The notes beneath the pieces were generated by a model that saw only the letters and a program-made list of their open reading frames with translations, was not told the DNA's origin and did no database searches. This document shows, in pieces, positions 1-9,119 of a stretch of 64,000 nucleotides of DNA; within the stretch, counting starts at the first letter, position 1, and each line of letters begins with the position of its first letter. The stretch spans positions 2,728,001 through 2,792,000 of the forward strand of contig NZ_CP089211.1 of the NCBI RefSeq assembly GCF_021183825.1, written 5' to 3'. The position numbers and the translations under genes are program-made. This stretch comes from Sinomicrobium kalidii. GTDB lineage: Bacteria; Bacteroidota; Bacteroidia; Flavobacteriales; Flavobacteriaceae.

Positions 1-2
1 AA

Positions 3-37
3 AAGAAGCTGACAAAACACGGTTCCGGCAGCTTCTT
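3..37 (-). terminator. Terminator after TM2 gene
   Basis: A perfect 9-bp inverted repeat (AAGAAGCTG / CAGCTTCTT) with a 17-nt loop lies just past the stop of the minus-strand TM2 gene. A short T run follows on the minus strand. It fits an intrinsic terminator and could also serve a plus-strand gene left of the window. Confidence 0.6.
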
Positions 38-74
38 CGGTTATTTATTTTTAAGCGATCGTATTTTTCCCGGT

Positions 75-485
75 CTAGAACCAGGGTTTTTTGCCTGCCT
101 GATAGGTGTTGAAAAACTCCTCGTCCGACTTGGTGAGATAAATGATACCTTCAATGACCCCGATTATCCAGGGAATTGTGATCAGGATGAAGCCGATTCC
201 CAGGCAAGAGGTGGCATATCCTATTATGGTGGCTCCTAAAAGTATGGCGCCTTCTTTGTTATATCCCAAGATAAACTTATGGACGCCCAGGCTCCCGAAG
301 AGAATCCCCAGAATACCGGCAAGTATCTTTTTATTATCCTGGCTGCCTACGGTTTCCTTAACGGCATCACCGAACTCTTTAGCGGTCCCTTTGGCTTCAT
401 CGCCTATTTCCTTCGCCGTATCCTTGGCTTTGTCTGCAAAGTCTTTTTCGCCTTTGTTTTCCTCGCTTTTGTTTTCTTCACTCAT
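75..485 (-). CDS. TM2 domain membrane protein
   Basis: 136 aa. Residues 1-50 are strongly charged, rich in K, E, D and A, and look like a soluble amphipathic helix of LEA/apolipoprotein type. From about residue 52 a TM2 domain follows: a glycine-rich first membrane helix containing LGVHKFILG, then a second helix ending near residue 117. TM2 proteins are small inner-membrane proteins of unknown biochemical role, common in Bacteroidota. The gene is monocistronic, with a hairpin terminator just downstream. The family call is good; the function is unknown. Confidence 0.8.
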   Translation of the reverse strand: MSEENKSEENKGEKDFADKAKDTAKEIGDEAKGTAKEFGDAVKETVGSQDNKKILAGILGILFGSLGVHKFILGYNKEGAILLGATIIGYATSCLGIGFILITIPWIIGVIEGIIYLTKSDEEFFNTYQAGKKPWF

Positions 486-601
486 GACTGAAATGATTTC
501 GGGTTGATAGTTGTGTTAAAAATATAAAATTTTTGCTATATACATAGCTATGTGCGGTTTTTTATTGCTCCGGACCGAATTATTGGTGTCCTGTACATGC
601 T

Positions 602-1552
602 TTATTCGCCGTAAAAGGCTTTGATCTTGTCTACTATGGTCCGGGCCAGTTTTATATGGCTTTCGAAAGTCCAGCCGGCCACGTGGGGCGTGAGCAGGAC
701 ATTGTCAGCCTGTAAAAGGTATTGCAGTGCTTCGGGAGCCTGGTCTCCCGAAAAGAGCGACTCGAACGAGGTCTTCTCGTATTCGAGTACGTCCAGTGCC
801 GCACCCCGTACTTTTTTATTCTTCAACGCTTCCGCAAGATCTTGTGTGACCACACTTTTTCCCCGTGCGGTATTGATAAACCAGAAGGGTTTGGCAAAGG
901 CGTTTATGAAGGCGATGTTCACCATTTTTTCGGTGAGCGGGGTCTGGGGGGTGTGCAGGCTTACCACTTCTGCCTGTTCCTGCAATTCCCGTAGTGAGAC
1001 CTGCGTGGCGTTGTCATCACCTAAACCGGGAAGAATATCGTGGCAGATGACCCGTACATCAAAACCCTTCAGTTTTTTGGCAAAGGCTTTTCCCATGTTA
1101 CCGTAACCGATGATACCCACGGTTTTTCCGTCCAGTTCATGTCCGCGGTTGGCTTCCCGCAGCCATTGGCCCTTGCCGATTTCCCGGTGTGCCTTATTGA
1201 AATTGTTAAACAGGGAAAGCAACATGCCCAGGGCATGCTCTCCAACCGCATTGCAGTTGCCTTCGGGGGCAGCGATAAGGTGAATGCCTTTTTTTTCGGC
1301 ATAATCACAGTCGATGTTTTCCAGACCTGCACCTACCCGGGCAATGAATTGCAGTGCGCCGGCCTTATCGAGGAATTCCCGGTCGATTTTAAAACGGCTG
1401 CGGATAACAATGCCCTGATAATGATGTATTTTGTCTTCTATGTCTGCTTTGGAAGACGTGTAATCTTTGTGGTTTTCGAATCCGGATAGTTCCAGTTGTT
1501 CCCATAACAGGGGGTGATTACTGTCCAGATGAAGTATCTTTGTTTTTTTCAA
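602..1552 (-). CDS. D-2-hydroxyacid dehydrogenase (phosphoglycerate dehydrogenase-like)
   Basis: 316 aa, the normal length for short NAD-dependent D-2-hydroxyacid dehydrogenases. The Rossmann motif GYGNMG is at residues 149-154. The catalytic triad is visible: Arg230 in NTARGK, Glu257 in DVLEYE and His290 in LTPHVAG. No C-terminal ACT domain is present, so it lacks the serine-feedback module of long SerA forms. It may oxidise 3-phosphoglycerate for serine synthesis or reduce another 2-keto acid; sequence alone does not decide. It diverges from rpsP across about 195 bp. Confidence 0.85.
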   Translation of the reverse strand: MKKTKILHLDSNHPLLWEQLELSGFENHKDYTSSKADIEDKIHHYQGIVIRSRFKIDREFLDKAGALQFIARVGAGLENIDCDYAEKKGIHLIAAPEGNCNAVGEHALGMLLSLFNNFNKAHREIGKGQWLREANRGHELDGKTVGIIGYGNMGKAFAKKLKGFDVRVICHDILPGLGDDNATQVSLRELQEQAEVVSLHTPQTPLTEKMVNIAFINAFAKPFWFINTARGKSVVTQDLAEALKNKKVRGAALDVLEYEKTSFESLFSGDQAPEALQYLLQADNVLLTPHVAGWTFESHIKLARTIVDKIKAFYGE

Positions 1553-1669
1553 GGCGATCTACTTAAAGTTTTTTATTGAAGCATTGTCCAAAATTAGAGG
1601 TTTTCGAATGAAAAAGTAAAGGCCGGAAAGAAAATAAGTTATAAGGATGTAATGCGCATAAAAAATGCT

Positions 1670-1677
1670 TATATTTG
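1670..1677 (+). promoter_or_regulatory. Promoter -7 box of rpsP operon
   Basis: TATATTTG matches the Bacteroidota -7 consensus TAnnTTTG and lies 70 bp before the rpsP ATG. No clear TTG -33 element is found at the ideal spacing, which is common for ribosomal protein promoters in this phylum. Confidence 0.6.
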
Positions 1678-1747
1678 CACCCTCCTTTTCAGAAGGGATT
1701 TTTAAAATTAATAACCGGGGTCGGGAACCCCACTTAATTAATGTATT

Positions 1748-2368
1748 ATGCCTGTAAGAATAAGATTGCAAAGACACGGTAGAAAAAGCAAACCTTTTTA
1801 CTGGATCGTAGCTGCGGATTCACGCGCTAAAAGGGACGGTAAATTCCTGGAAAAACTGGGAACATACAATCCGACCACTAATCCTGCTCAGATAGACCTG
1901 AATGTGGACAGTTCTGTAAAATGGCTGCAAAACGGGGCTCAGCCTTCGGATACGGCCAGGAGGATACTGTCTTATAAAGGAGTATTGCTGAAAAAGCACT
2001 TGCTTGGCGGTGTAACCAAAGGTGCATTGACCCAGGAAGAAGCAGATGCCAAATTTGAAGCCTGGCTGGAAGAAAAGACCGGTAAGGTAACGGCAAAAGC
2101 TGAAGGGCTGAACAAAGCCAAAGAAGAAGCCAAAGCCAAGGCATTGGAGGCAGAACGGGAAATCAGCGAAAAGCGAAAAGCGGAAGCTACACAGGCTGAA
2201 GTAGAAGAAGCTGAAGAAGCGGCACCGGAAGCGGAGGCTGCCGAAGAAGCTGCTCCCGGAGCCGAAGCAGCGGCAGAGGAAACTACGCCCAAGGCCGAAG
2301 AAGCTGCCCCTGAAGCTGAAGAAGCTGGTGAAGAGGCATCTGACGAAAAGAAAAAAGCTGCAGAGTAG
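1748..2368 (+). CDS. rpsP: 30S ribosomal protein S16 with long acidic tail
   Basis: 206 aa. The N terminus (MPVRIRLQRHGRK) and the first 80-90 residues are the canonical S16 fold. The rest is a low-complexity extension made almost only of A, E and K/P, such as repeated EEAAPEAEAA units. Standard S16 is about 80-90 aa, so this protein is more than double. Extended S16 forms are known in Bacteroidota, although this tail is long. rimM follows 13 bp after the stop and is probably cotranscribed from the TATATTTG promoter. Confidence 0.95.
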   Translation: MPVRIRLQRHGRKSKPFYWIVAADSRAKRDGKFLEKLGTYNPTTNPAQIDLNVDSSVKWLQNGAQPSDTARRILSYKGVLLKKHLLGGVTKGALTQEEADAKFEAWLEEKTGKVTAKAEGLNKAKEEAKAKALEAEREISEKRKAEATQAEVEEAEEAAPEAEAAEEAAPGAEAAAEETTPKAEEAAPEAEEAGEEASDEKKKAAE

Positions 2369-2381
2369 TAATTTGGAAGGG

Positions 2382-2906
2382 ATGAAGAAAGAAGATTGCT
2401 TCTATCTCGGAAAAATTGTTAAAAAATACAGCTTTAAGGGGGAGGTACTGGTTAAGCTGGATACCGACGAACCCGAATTGTACGAAGAATTGGAATCAGT
2501 GTTCATAGCCATTGGGCATGACCTGGTTCCTTTTTTTATTGAGGAATCTTCCCTGCATAAATCGAATTTACTGCGTCTCAAACTGGAGGACGTTCGTACC
2601 GAGGAAGATGCGGATGCCCTGCTGAAATGTGAACTATACCTTCCGTTGGCCACCCTGCCCGAACTTTCGGGCAATAAATTCTACTTTCACGAGGTCATAG
2701 GGTTTACTGTTAAAGATGAAAAATTTGGTGAGGTAGGCGTTATAAAGGGAATAAACGATACCACCGCCCAACCCCTGTTCCGGATAGATCGCGAAGGCAC
2801 GGAAATTCTTATTCCCATGAATGACGAGCTGATCAAAACAGTGGATCGCAATTCCGGGGTAATTATTGTAAGAACTCCCGAAGGGCTGATCGACCTGTAT
2901 TTGTAA
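2382..2906 (+). CDS. rimM: Ribosome maturation factor RimM
   Basis: 174 aa from the ATG at 2382. An in-frame upstream ATG at 2328 would overlap rpsP and adds residues unlike RimM. The N-terminal RimM barrel begins DCFYLGKIVKKYSFKGEV, and a PRC-barrel domain follows from about residue 100 (FHEVIGFTV, then ILIPMNDELI). RimM binds S19 and assists 30S head maturation. The rpsP-rimM order is widely conserved, which supports both calls. Confidence 0.93.
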   Translation: MKKEDCFYLGKIVKKYSFKGEVLVKLDTDEPELYEELESVFIAIGHDLVPFFIEESSLHKSNLLRLKLEDVRTEEDADALLKCELYLPLATLPELSGNKFYFHEVIGFTVKDEKFGEVGVIKGINDTTAQPLFRIDREGTEILIPMNDELIKTVDRNSGVIIVRTPEGLIDLYL

Positions 2907-2990
2907 TTTTGCAAAAGGACCGTAACCGGTAATTCCCGGTTTTTAATGGGATAACGAACCGGTCTTTGCCGGGAGTGTAAATCTTTATCG

Positions 2991-3716
2991 ATGTCAGATA
3001 AGCCGTTTCATTTTAAAAAGTTCAGCGTACACCAGGATAAGTGTGCCATGAAGGTGGGAACAGATGGTGTATTGCTGGGCGCGTGGACAGATGTGTCCGG
3101 AAACCCCTTTTCTGTTCTCGACATAGGGGCGGGTACCGGACTTATAGCACTTATGCTTGCACAACGTTGTGATGCGGAACTTATAGATGCGGTGGAAATA
3201 GAAAATGCTGCTTATGAACAGTGCGTAGATAATTTTGAGAATTCTTCCTGGAACGACCGCCTGTTTTGTTATCATGCCTCGTTGGAAGAATTTACGCGGG
3301 AAATGGAAGACACGTATGACCTTATTGTGTCCAATCCCCCTTTTTATAGGGAAAATATCTCCACGGGCGATAAGCAAAGGGATATGGCCAGATCGGCCGT
3401 TTCGCTTCCTTTTTCGGAATTGGTGAAGTCGGTGTCTTTGTTGCTTGCGGAAGAAGGGAGTTTTTGTGTGATCATTCCATATCGGGAAGAAAAAGAGTTT
3501 CGGGGACTTGCCGAAAAACACGGACTTTTCCCCTACCATATAACCAGGGTAAAAGGTTCCGAAGAAGGAGAAGGGTCAGAAGTCAAAAGATCGCTTCTTG
3601 CATTTTCCTTTGTGCAAAAAGATGTGTATGTCGATGAACTGGCCATTGAAAGAGGGAGACACCAGTATACTGAACAGTATGTAAATCTTACCCGTGATTT
3701 TTACCTGAAAATGTAA
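2991..3716 (+). CDS. trmN6: tRNA1(Val) adenine-37 N6-methyltransferase-like protein
   Basis: 241 aa class I SAM-dependent methyltransferase. The SAM-binding motif I is LDIGAGTGLIALM at residues 41-53. The catalytic NPPF motif (VSNPPFYREN) near residue 117 is typical of N6-adenine methyltransferases of the TrmN6/YfiC group. It begins 84 bp after rimM on the same strand and may belong to the same transcription unit. Alternative: another NPPF-type methyltransferase acting on RNA or protein. Confidence 0.8.
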   Translation: MSDKPFHFKKFSVHQDKCAMKVGTDGVLLGAWTDVSGNPFSVLDIGAGTGLIALMLAQRCDAELIDAVEIENAAYEQCVDNFENSSWNDRLFCYHASLEEFTREMEDTYDLIVSNPPFYRENISTGDKQRDMARSAVSLPFSELVKSVSLLLAEEGSFCVIIPYREEKEFRGLAEKHGLFPYHITRVKGSEEGEGSEVKRSLLAFSFVQKDVYVDELAIERGRHQYTEQYVNLTRDFYLKM

Positions 3717-3842
3717 GTATTTGCTTTATTTTCCGGAAACCTTTCTTATTTTTCCTTTTTAATATATTTGTGGCACAAATGTTAAATAGGTGTCAATGAT
3801 ACACGGGGCGAGAGGTTTTTTGATAAGGTATAAATACAAAGA

Positions 3843-4871
3843 ATGAAAAGTAAACGTACTATTCGGGACATAGCCAGGGAGTTAAAATTGTCCATCACCA
3901 CGGTTTCTCTTGTGCTTAACGGCAAGGCAAGGGAAAACAGGATCAGCCAGGAAGTTATAGACCGGGTTCTCAGGTTTGTCAAGGAGGTGGATTATCGCCC
4001 CAACCATTTTGCCCGCAGTCTGAGAAACGGCAAATCGAAGATCATAGCTTTTATGGCCGAGGATATATCCAATCCCTTTTTTTCCAGTGTGGCCAGGCTT
4101 ATAGAAGACAGCGCCAATAACAGTGGCTACAAGATTGTTTATTGCAGCACGGAAAACAATCCGGAAAAGACCAGGGAACTGATTAAAACTTTTAAGGACA
4201 GAAGGGTAGATGCCTATATCATAACCCCTGCCGAAGGTATCGAAAAAGAGATAGAAACGCTGGTAACCAGCGGTGTTCCCCTGATGTTGTTTGACCGCTA
4301 TTTTGCAAATATTCCAACCGGTTATGTGGTTATCGATAATGAACGAAGTACGTATGTTGCCATTAAACACTTCATGGAACAGGGATATACGGGAATAGGC
4401 TTTGTTACTCTCGATTCCGCACAAACCCAAATGGCCGGCAGGTATAATGGTTATGTGAAAGCCCTGGAAACTTCCGGGTTGCGGGAGTTTCTACTTCGAA
4501 TACCTTATGGAAGTACGGAAGCGTTTATCATGGAGGCCGTTTCCGACTTCCTTTCTGAAAATAAGGAAATTGACAGCCTTTTCTTTTCTTCCAACTATCT
4601 TGGTGTAAGCGGCTTAAAAGCACTGAAGCAAAAAAAACTTTCCATTCCCGGAGATATCGGGGTCATTGCTTTTGACGACAGTGAAGTATTCCGTATGCAC
4701 ACTCCTACCATAACCACGGTAGCCCAGCCCGTTGAGGAAATTTCCGGTAAGCTGGTGGAAAGTGTGCTCAACCAGTTAAGATATGAAAAAAATCCGAAAG
4801 ATACCGGCAATGCCAAAATAGAACTCCCCGCCAAACTGGTAGTGCGGGAATCATCCTTGAAAAAAGGATAA
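3843..4871 (+). CDS. LacI-family transcriptional regulator
   Basis: 342 aa, normal for the family. The N-terminal helix-turn-helix (TIRDIARELKLSITTVSLVL, residues 5-24) is followed by a hinge helix and a periplasmic-binding-protein-like effector domain (from about residue 60, AFMAEDISNPFFSSVARLIE). It stands directly upstream of the GH43/GMC/Sus locus. Two identical GCTAAAACGTTTTAGC palindromes, the shape expected of a LacI-family operator, occur before the GH43 gene and before susC. I infer this is the local regulator. The effector is unknown and is probably a sugar from the imported glycan. Confidence 0.9.
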   Translation: MKSKRTIRDIARELKLSITTVSLVLNGKARENRISQEVIDRVLRFVKEVDYRPNHFARSLRNGKSKIIAFMAEDISNPFFSSVARLIEDSANNSGYKIVYCSTENNPEKTRELIKTFKDRRVDAYIITPAEGIEKEIETLVTSGVPLMLFDRYFANIPTGYVVIDNERSTYVAIKHFMEQGYTGIGFVTLDSAQTQMAGRYNGYVKALETSGLREFLLRIPYGSTEAFIMEAVSDFLSENKEIDSLFFSSNYLGVSGLKALKQKKLSIPGDIGVIAFDDSEVFRMHTPTITTVAQPVEEISGKLVESVLNQLRYEKNPKDTGNAKIELPAKLVVRESSLKKG

Positions 4872-5029
4872 TTTCACAGTTCCCGCTTTAACAGGTCACC
4901 TCTCCCGGAATACAAGATTACCTGTACGTCCAGGCCCCGATTTTCCGGAAATCGACTATCTTGTGAAATGTTTAGTTTTACAGAGTTATAATTGGCATTT
5001 ATGCAAAAAAACAGCCTCTACTTTGCCGG

Positions 5030-5055
5030 ATAGATTTTTTTTCGTAACATAGCAC
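5030..5055 (+). promoter_or_regulatory. 26-bp motif shared with the susC leader
   Basis: This motif (ATAGATT, a T run, CGTAA, ATAGCAC) recurs at 9120-9145 with one difference. Each copy sits about 80-95 bp upstream of a LacI-type operator. It may be an activator site or part of a distal promoter. The 371-bp gap 4872-5242 holds only this motif and the operator. Confidence 0.5.
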
Positions 5056-5147
5056 GAAAATTATTTAGAGCCTTCTTCGGAAGCGGAAAACCGATCCTGT
5101 AAAAGTTTGTCAAAACCGTTTTATTGAGTGAGCGTGTTGTATGAAAT

Positions 5148-5163
5148 GCTAAAACGTTTTAGC
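5148..5163. promoter_or_regulatory. LacI-type operator palindrome (copy 1)
   Basis: GCTAAAACGTTTTAGC is a perfect 16-bp palindrome with a central CG, the typical architecture of LacI-family operators. It lies 80 bp before the GH43 gene start and is repeated exactly at 9228-9243. Binding by the product of the gene at 3843 is inferred. Confidence 0.75.
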
Positions 5164-5242
5164 AAAATATTTTTCACTCCGGCGAAGATTTGATGATCAG
5201 GATGCAGACCTTAAAAGTATAACCATTAAAACTACCAGCATT

Positions 5243-6235
5243 TTGAAGTATATAGTTCCGCTTTGTTTTTTTCTGTTTATGGGCAGTGCCGGAAATGCCC
5301 AGAAGACGACGATGAATTCTTCCCCGAACAATAATCCCGTATTTGAAGGCTGGTATGCCGATCCTGAAGGTGTGATTTTTGATAAAAAATACTGGATCTT
5401 CCCTACCTATTCGGCACCTTATGACGAACAGGTTTTCTTCGATGCATTTTCTTCACCGGACCTGGTGCACTGGACCAAACATGAAAAAGTGCTGGATACA
5501 TCGGCTGTTAAATGGGCGGAAAGAGCGGTCTGGGCGCCTTCCATTATCAAAAAGGACGATCGTTATTTCCTGCTTTTTGGGGCTAACGATATACAAAGTG
5601 ACGAAGAATACGGCGGAATAGGCGTTGCTGTTGCCTCCCGGCCGGAAGGGCCGTATAAGGATCACCTCGGAAAACCGTTGATCGCCGGGTTTCACAATGG
5701 TGCGCAGCCCATAGACCAGTTCGTGTTCAAAGACACAGATAATCAGTATTACCTTATTTACGGGGGATGGCAGCATTGCAACATAGCCAGACTTAATGAC
5801 GATTTTACCGGATTCGTTCCTTTCGAAGACGGGGAAACGTTCCGGGAAATCACCCCTGAAAATTATGTGGAAGGACCTTTTATGTTCGTCAGGAACGGAA
5901 AGTATTATTTCATGTGGTCCGAAGGCGGATGGACCGGTCCGGATTACAGTGTGGCCTATGCCATTGCCGATTCTCCTCTGGGGCCCTTTAAACGCATCGG
6001 AAAGATACTGCAGCAGGATATGGACATTGCCACGGGAGCCGGACACCATTCGGTAATAAAGGTTCCCGGTAAGGATAAATGGTATATCGTCTATCACAGA
6101 AGGCCTCTGGACGAGACAGACAGGAATTCGAGGGTGACCTGCATTGACGAAATGCATTTTGACGATGATGGTCTTATTCTGCCGGTTAAGATTACCGACG
6201 AAGGAGTAGAAAGTGCCCCTCTCGGTAAGATGTAG
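5243..6235 (+). CDS. Secreted GH43-type glycoside hydrolase
   Basis: 330 aa. The TTG start is chosen because it alone restores a full signal peptide (MKYIVPLCFFLFMGSAGNA, cleavage before QK); the next ATG would begin inside it. The mature part reads as a five-bladed beta-propeller of the GH43/DUF377 type: ADPEGVIFD supplies the candidate base Asp, PIDQFVF the pKa-modulating Asp and VEGPFMF the candidate acid Glu. GH43 enzymes cleave arabinose, xylose or galactose linkages; the specificity cannot be read here. It leads a cluster with the GMC oxidoreductase under a LacI-type operator. Confidence 0.82.
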   Translation: MKYIVPLCFFLFMGSAGNAQKTTMNSSPNNNPVFEGWYADPEGVIFDKKYWIFPTYSAPYDEQVFFDAFSSPDLVHWTKHEKVLDTSAVKWAERAVWAPSIIKKDDRYFLLFGANDIQSDEEYGGIGVAVASRPEGPYKDHLGKPLIAGFHNGAQPIDQFVFKDTDNQYYLIYGGWQHCNIARLNDDFTGFVPFEDGETFREITPENYVEGPFMFVRNGKYYFMWSEGGWTGPDYSVAYAIADSPLGPFKRIGKILQQDMDIATGAGHHSVIKVPGKDKWYIVYHRRPLDETDRNSRVTCIDEMHFDDDGLILPVKITDEGVESAPLGKM

Positions 6236-6307
6236 GAAAATCTGGTAAAAAAGATTAAATTTATAGAACAGGAAATCAATCTATTCAGGATACGTAAACA
6301 CTAAAAA

Positions 6308-8050
6308 ATGTCGTTTCAGATCAAAGAACAATCCAAGACCTACGATATATGCATCGTGGGCTCCGGTGCCGGGGGAGGTATGGCAGCACATGTGCTCTCC
6401 CAGGAAGGGTTTAAAGTGGCACTGATGGAAGCGGGCCCGCATTTTGACCCCGCAAACCCCGAACAGAAGACCCAGTTACGATGGCCCTGGGAATCCCCCA
6501 GACGAGGGGCCAGTACCGTGAGGCCTTTCGGGGATTTTGATATGGCCTACGGCGGATGGGAAATAAACGGGGAGCCCTATACCAAGGAAGAGGGTACGGA
6601 ATTCGACTGGTTCCGGTCCCGGATGCTCGGAGGACGTACCAATCATTGGGGCCGTATTTCCCTTCGTTTCGGTCCGCTCGATTTTAAACGGAAAGATTTT
6701 GATGGAAAAGGAGATAACTGGCCGATAGGTTACGAGGATGTAAAACCTTATTACGATAAGGTAGACCAGCTTATCGGTGTGTTCGGAACCCGGGAGAATA
6801 TTCCCAACGAACCGGACGGTTATTTTCTCCCTCCGCCCAAACCGAGACTCCACGAGCTTTATATTAAAAAAGGAGCTGAAAAAATAGGGGTTCCCATGAT
6901 CCCTTCAAGACTTTCCATTCTTACCAAAAGGGTGAACAACAAGAGGGGGGCGTGTTTTTTCTGCAGCCAGTGTTCCCGGTCGTGCAGTGTGTATGGCGAT
7001 TTTTCATCGTCCTCCGTGCTGGTCAATCCCGCACTGGAAACGGGGAACGTCGACCTGTTTGTAAACGCCATGGTAAGGGAAGTGCTCACCGATAAGGAAG
7101 GAAAAGCCACAGGGGTTTCCTATGTCGACAAAGAAGATTTACAGGAATATACGGTAAAAGCGAAGGTGGTCATAATGGCCGCCAGTGCTTGTAGCTCCGC
7201 GCGGATATTGCTGAACTCCAGATCTGCCGCACACCCTAACGGATTGGCGAACTCCAGTGACCATGTAGGCAAATACCTCCACGATTCCACGGGATCCTCC
7301 CGAATGGGGCTGATCCCCAGCTTGCTCGATCGCAAGCGGTACAATGAGGACGGTGTGGGCGGAATGCACCTTTACACCCCCTGGTGGCTCAACGATAGCA
7401 AGGAACTCGGTTTTACAAGAGGATATCACATTGAGTACTGGGGAGGTATGGGCATGCCTGCATACGGATTCGGATTTAATATGGAAGCTGTGAACGGCAA
7501 GGTCCCTGGTAAAGATGGCAAGACGAAAAAGGCCGGTGGCTATGGCATAGATTTCAAAAATGACCTTCGCAGGTTTTACGGAGCCACCTTTGGCATGGCC
7601 GGTCGCGGGGAAAGTATTCCCAGGAAAGAAAACCGATGTGAAATTGATCAGGACGTAGTGGACAAATACGGCATTCCCGTACTTAAATTCCATTACAAGT
7701 GGTCTGATGAGGAACGGAAGCAGGCAAGGCATATGAACGACACCTTTGAAGAGGTGATCCATGCCATGGGAGGAATAGCCCTGGGAGAAAAACCAGGCCC
7801 GGAAAATGACCACGGCCTGGAAAACCCGGGAAGGATTATCCATGAAGTGGGAACAACACGTATGGGAGACGATCCCAAAACCTCTGTAGTGAACAAGTTC
7901 AATCAGGCACACGATGTGCCCAACCTGTTTGTGGTAGACGGAGGACCCTTTGTATCCCAGGCCGATAAAAATCCCACCTGGACCATACTCGCATTGGCGT
8001 GGAGGGCATCGGATTACCTGAAGGACGAAATGAAAAAAATGAATATTTAG
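6308..8050 (+). CDS. GMC-family FAD oxidoreductase
   Basis: 580 aa. The FAD-binding GSGAGGG motif is at residues 18-24, and the C-terminal GMC substrate/FAD domain contains HEVGTTRMGDD and ends with the conserved NPTWTILALAWRASDYL. A Cys-rich patch (CFFCSQCSRSC, about residues 217-227) occurs mid-protein. Glucose-methanol-choline enzymes oxidise sugar or alcohol hydroxyls. In Bacteroidota this type, paired with a gluconate 2-dehydrogenase subunit-3 protein, is linked to glucoside 3-dehydrogenase activity. The partner gene follows at 8163, which supports that reading. The substrate is inferred. Confidence 0.87.
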   Translation: MSFQIKEQSKTYDICIVGSGAGGGMAAHVLSQEGFKVALMEAGPHFDPANPEQKTQLRWPWESPRRGASTVRPFGDFDMAYGGWEINGEPYTKEEGTEFDWFRSRMLGGRTNHWGRISLRFGPLDFKRKDFDGKGDNWPIGYEDVKPYYDKVDQLIGVFGTRENIPNEPDGYFLPPPKPRLHELYIKKGAEKIGVPMIPSRLSILTKRVNNKRGACFFCSQCSRSCSVYGDFSSSSVLVNPALETGNVDLFVNAMVREVLTDKEGKATGVSYVDKEDLQEYTVKAKVVIMAASACSSARILLNSRSAAHPNGLANSSDHVGKYLHDSTGSSRMGLIPSLLDRKRYNEDGVGGMHLYTPWWLNDSKELGFTRGYHIEYWGGMGMPAYGFGFNMEAVNGKVPGKDGKTKKAGGYGIDFKNDLRRFYGATFGMAGRGESIPRKENRCEIDQDVVDKYGIPVLKFHYKWSDEERKQARHMNDTFEEVIHAMGGIALGEKPGPENDHGLENPGRIIHEVGTTRMGDDPKTSVVNKFNQAHDVPNLFVVDGGPFVSQADKNPTWTILALAWRASDYLKDEMKKMNI

Positions 8051-8118
8051 GAACGATTATTAAGTTATTGGCTTGCGGAGTTATTTAGCATACACTTATA
8101 AGATACTCCTGGTCACTT

Positions 8119-8150
8119 AATAACCCAATAACTGAATAACCTAATAACCC
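8119..8150 (+). repeat. Four 8-bp tandem repeats
   Basis: AATAACCC, AATAACTG, AATAACCT and AATAACCC stand head to tail. An inverted relative (ATTAAGTTATTGG) lies about 60 bp upstream, so the intergenic RNA between the GMC and subunit-3 genes could fold. It may modulate translation or mRNA stability; the function is unknown. Confidence 0.6.
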
Positions 8151-8162
8151 AACACAAAACAA

Positions 8163-8867
8163 ATGGACAGAAGAGAAACCATAAAAACCCTGGTCATTGG
8201 CGGCGTGGCGTCCGGATTTGTGCTTCACGGCTGCATGCCGGGTGAAGAAAAACCGAAACAAGTTGCCCCGGAAAATAAAGACAACGGGAAAGGCTATGGC
8301 CGTACCCCTGAAGAAGTGGCGCGCGATGCCGAACTGAAAAGCAAGACCTTTTTTACGGAACACGAAATGGCTACTATTGCCGTCCTGGCAGATATTATTA
8401 TCCCTGCAGATGAAACTTCGGGTTCTGCTACAGATGCCGGGGTGCCGGAATTTATAGAGTTTATTGTGAAGGACATTCCCGAACACCAGGTTCCCCTGAG
8501 GGGAGGATTGATGTGGCTGGACCGTGAAAGCAGCCAACGATACAATAAACAGTTCGTTTCCTGTTCGGAAGAAGAAAGGAAGGCCGTAATAGAGGATATA
8601 GCTTATCCGGAAGAAGTAAAGCCTGAATACTACCAGGGAAGCGTGTTCTTTTCTAGGATCAGAAACCTGGTGGCTACCGGATTTTACACCAGCCAGATAG
8701 GGATTAAAGATCTGGGGTATGTTGGAAATACGCCTAATGTATGGGACGGGGTTCCACAAGCTGTGCTGGACAAACACGGAATGGCTTATGATGAAAAGAT
8801 GCTGCAACAGAGTATAAAACCGGAGGAAAGGGGAGAGATTATGGATTGGGAGAATTATAAAATATAA
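8163..8867 (+). CDS. Gluconate 2-dehydrogenase subunit 3 family protein
   Basis: 234 aa. The N terminus MDRRETIKTLVIGG followed by LHGCMPG combines a twin-arginine-like motif with a lipobox Cys near residue 22, so it is probably exported and may be lipidated. The family core starts around residue 60 (FFTEHEMATIAVLADIIIPA). Subunit-3 proteins form a small partner of FAD-containing GMC dehydrogenases and may carry the complex across the membrane. It sits 112 bp after the GMC gene, and a strong terminator closes the unit. Confidence 0.85.
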   Translation: MDRRETIKTLVIGGVASGFVLHGCMPGEEKPKQVAPENKDNGKGYGRTPEEVARDAELKSKTFFTEHEMATIAVLADIIIPADETSGSATDAGVPEFIEFIVKDIPEHQVPLRGGLMWLDRESSQRYNKQFVSCSEEERKAVIEDIAYPEEVKPEYYQGSVFFSRIRNLVATGFYTSQIGIKDLGYVGNTPNVWDGVPQAVLDKHGMAYDEKMLQQSIKPEERGEIMDWENYKI

Positions 8868-8873
8868 AAAATC

Positions 8874-8904
8874 AATTTCTCCGGATCTACGGAGAAATTT
8901 TTTC
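8874..8904 (+). terminator. Terminator of GH43-GMC unit
   Basis: A perfect 10-bp stem (AATTTCTCCG / CGGAGAAATT) with a 6-nt loop is followed by a T run, immediately after the subunit-3 stop codon. Confidence 0.85.
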
Positions 8905-8924
8905 ATGTTTTAGATTGTTTTGTT

Positions 8925-8965
8925 AAAGTCTGCCGTAGATCTTTTGTCTGCGGCCGACTTTTTAC
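8925..8965 (+). terminator. Second hairpin with T run
   Basis: The arms AAAGTCtGCCG and CGGCcGACTTT pair apart from one mismatch and are followed by TTTT. It is probably a back-up terminator insulating the Sus operon. The gap 8868-9314 otherwise holds only the shared 26-bp motif and the operator. Confidence 0.5.
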
Positions 8966-9119
8966 CTCTATGTTGTCGGAGAACTGACAAACAGCAGTAA
9001 ATTAAGGCAATTTTAAAAGCTGTTTTGCAAAGGGACTAATGGAAGCGAATATGATAACCTTCCGGTTTTAACAATTAAATTTTATGGAAATCATAAATAA
9101 AAAAGTCCTTTTTTGCGAG

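Noticed and set aside
7139-7912. 257-aa minus-strand frame inside the GMC oxidoreductase gene
   Set aside because: It is antisense to conserved GMC motifs and has no family features.
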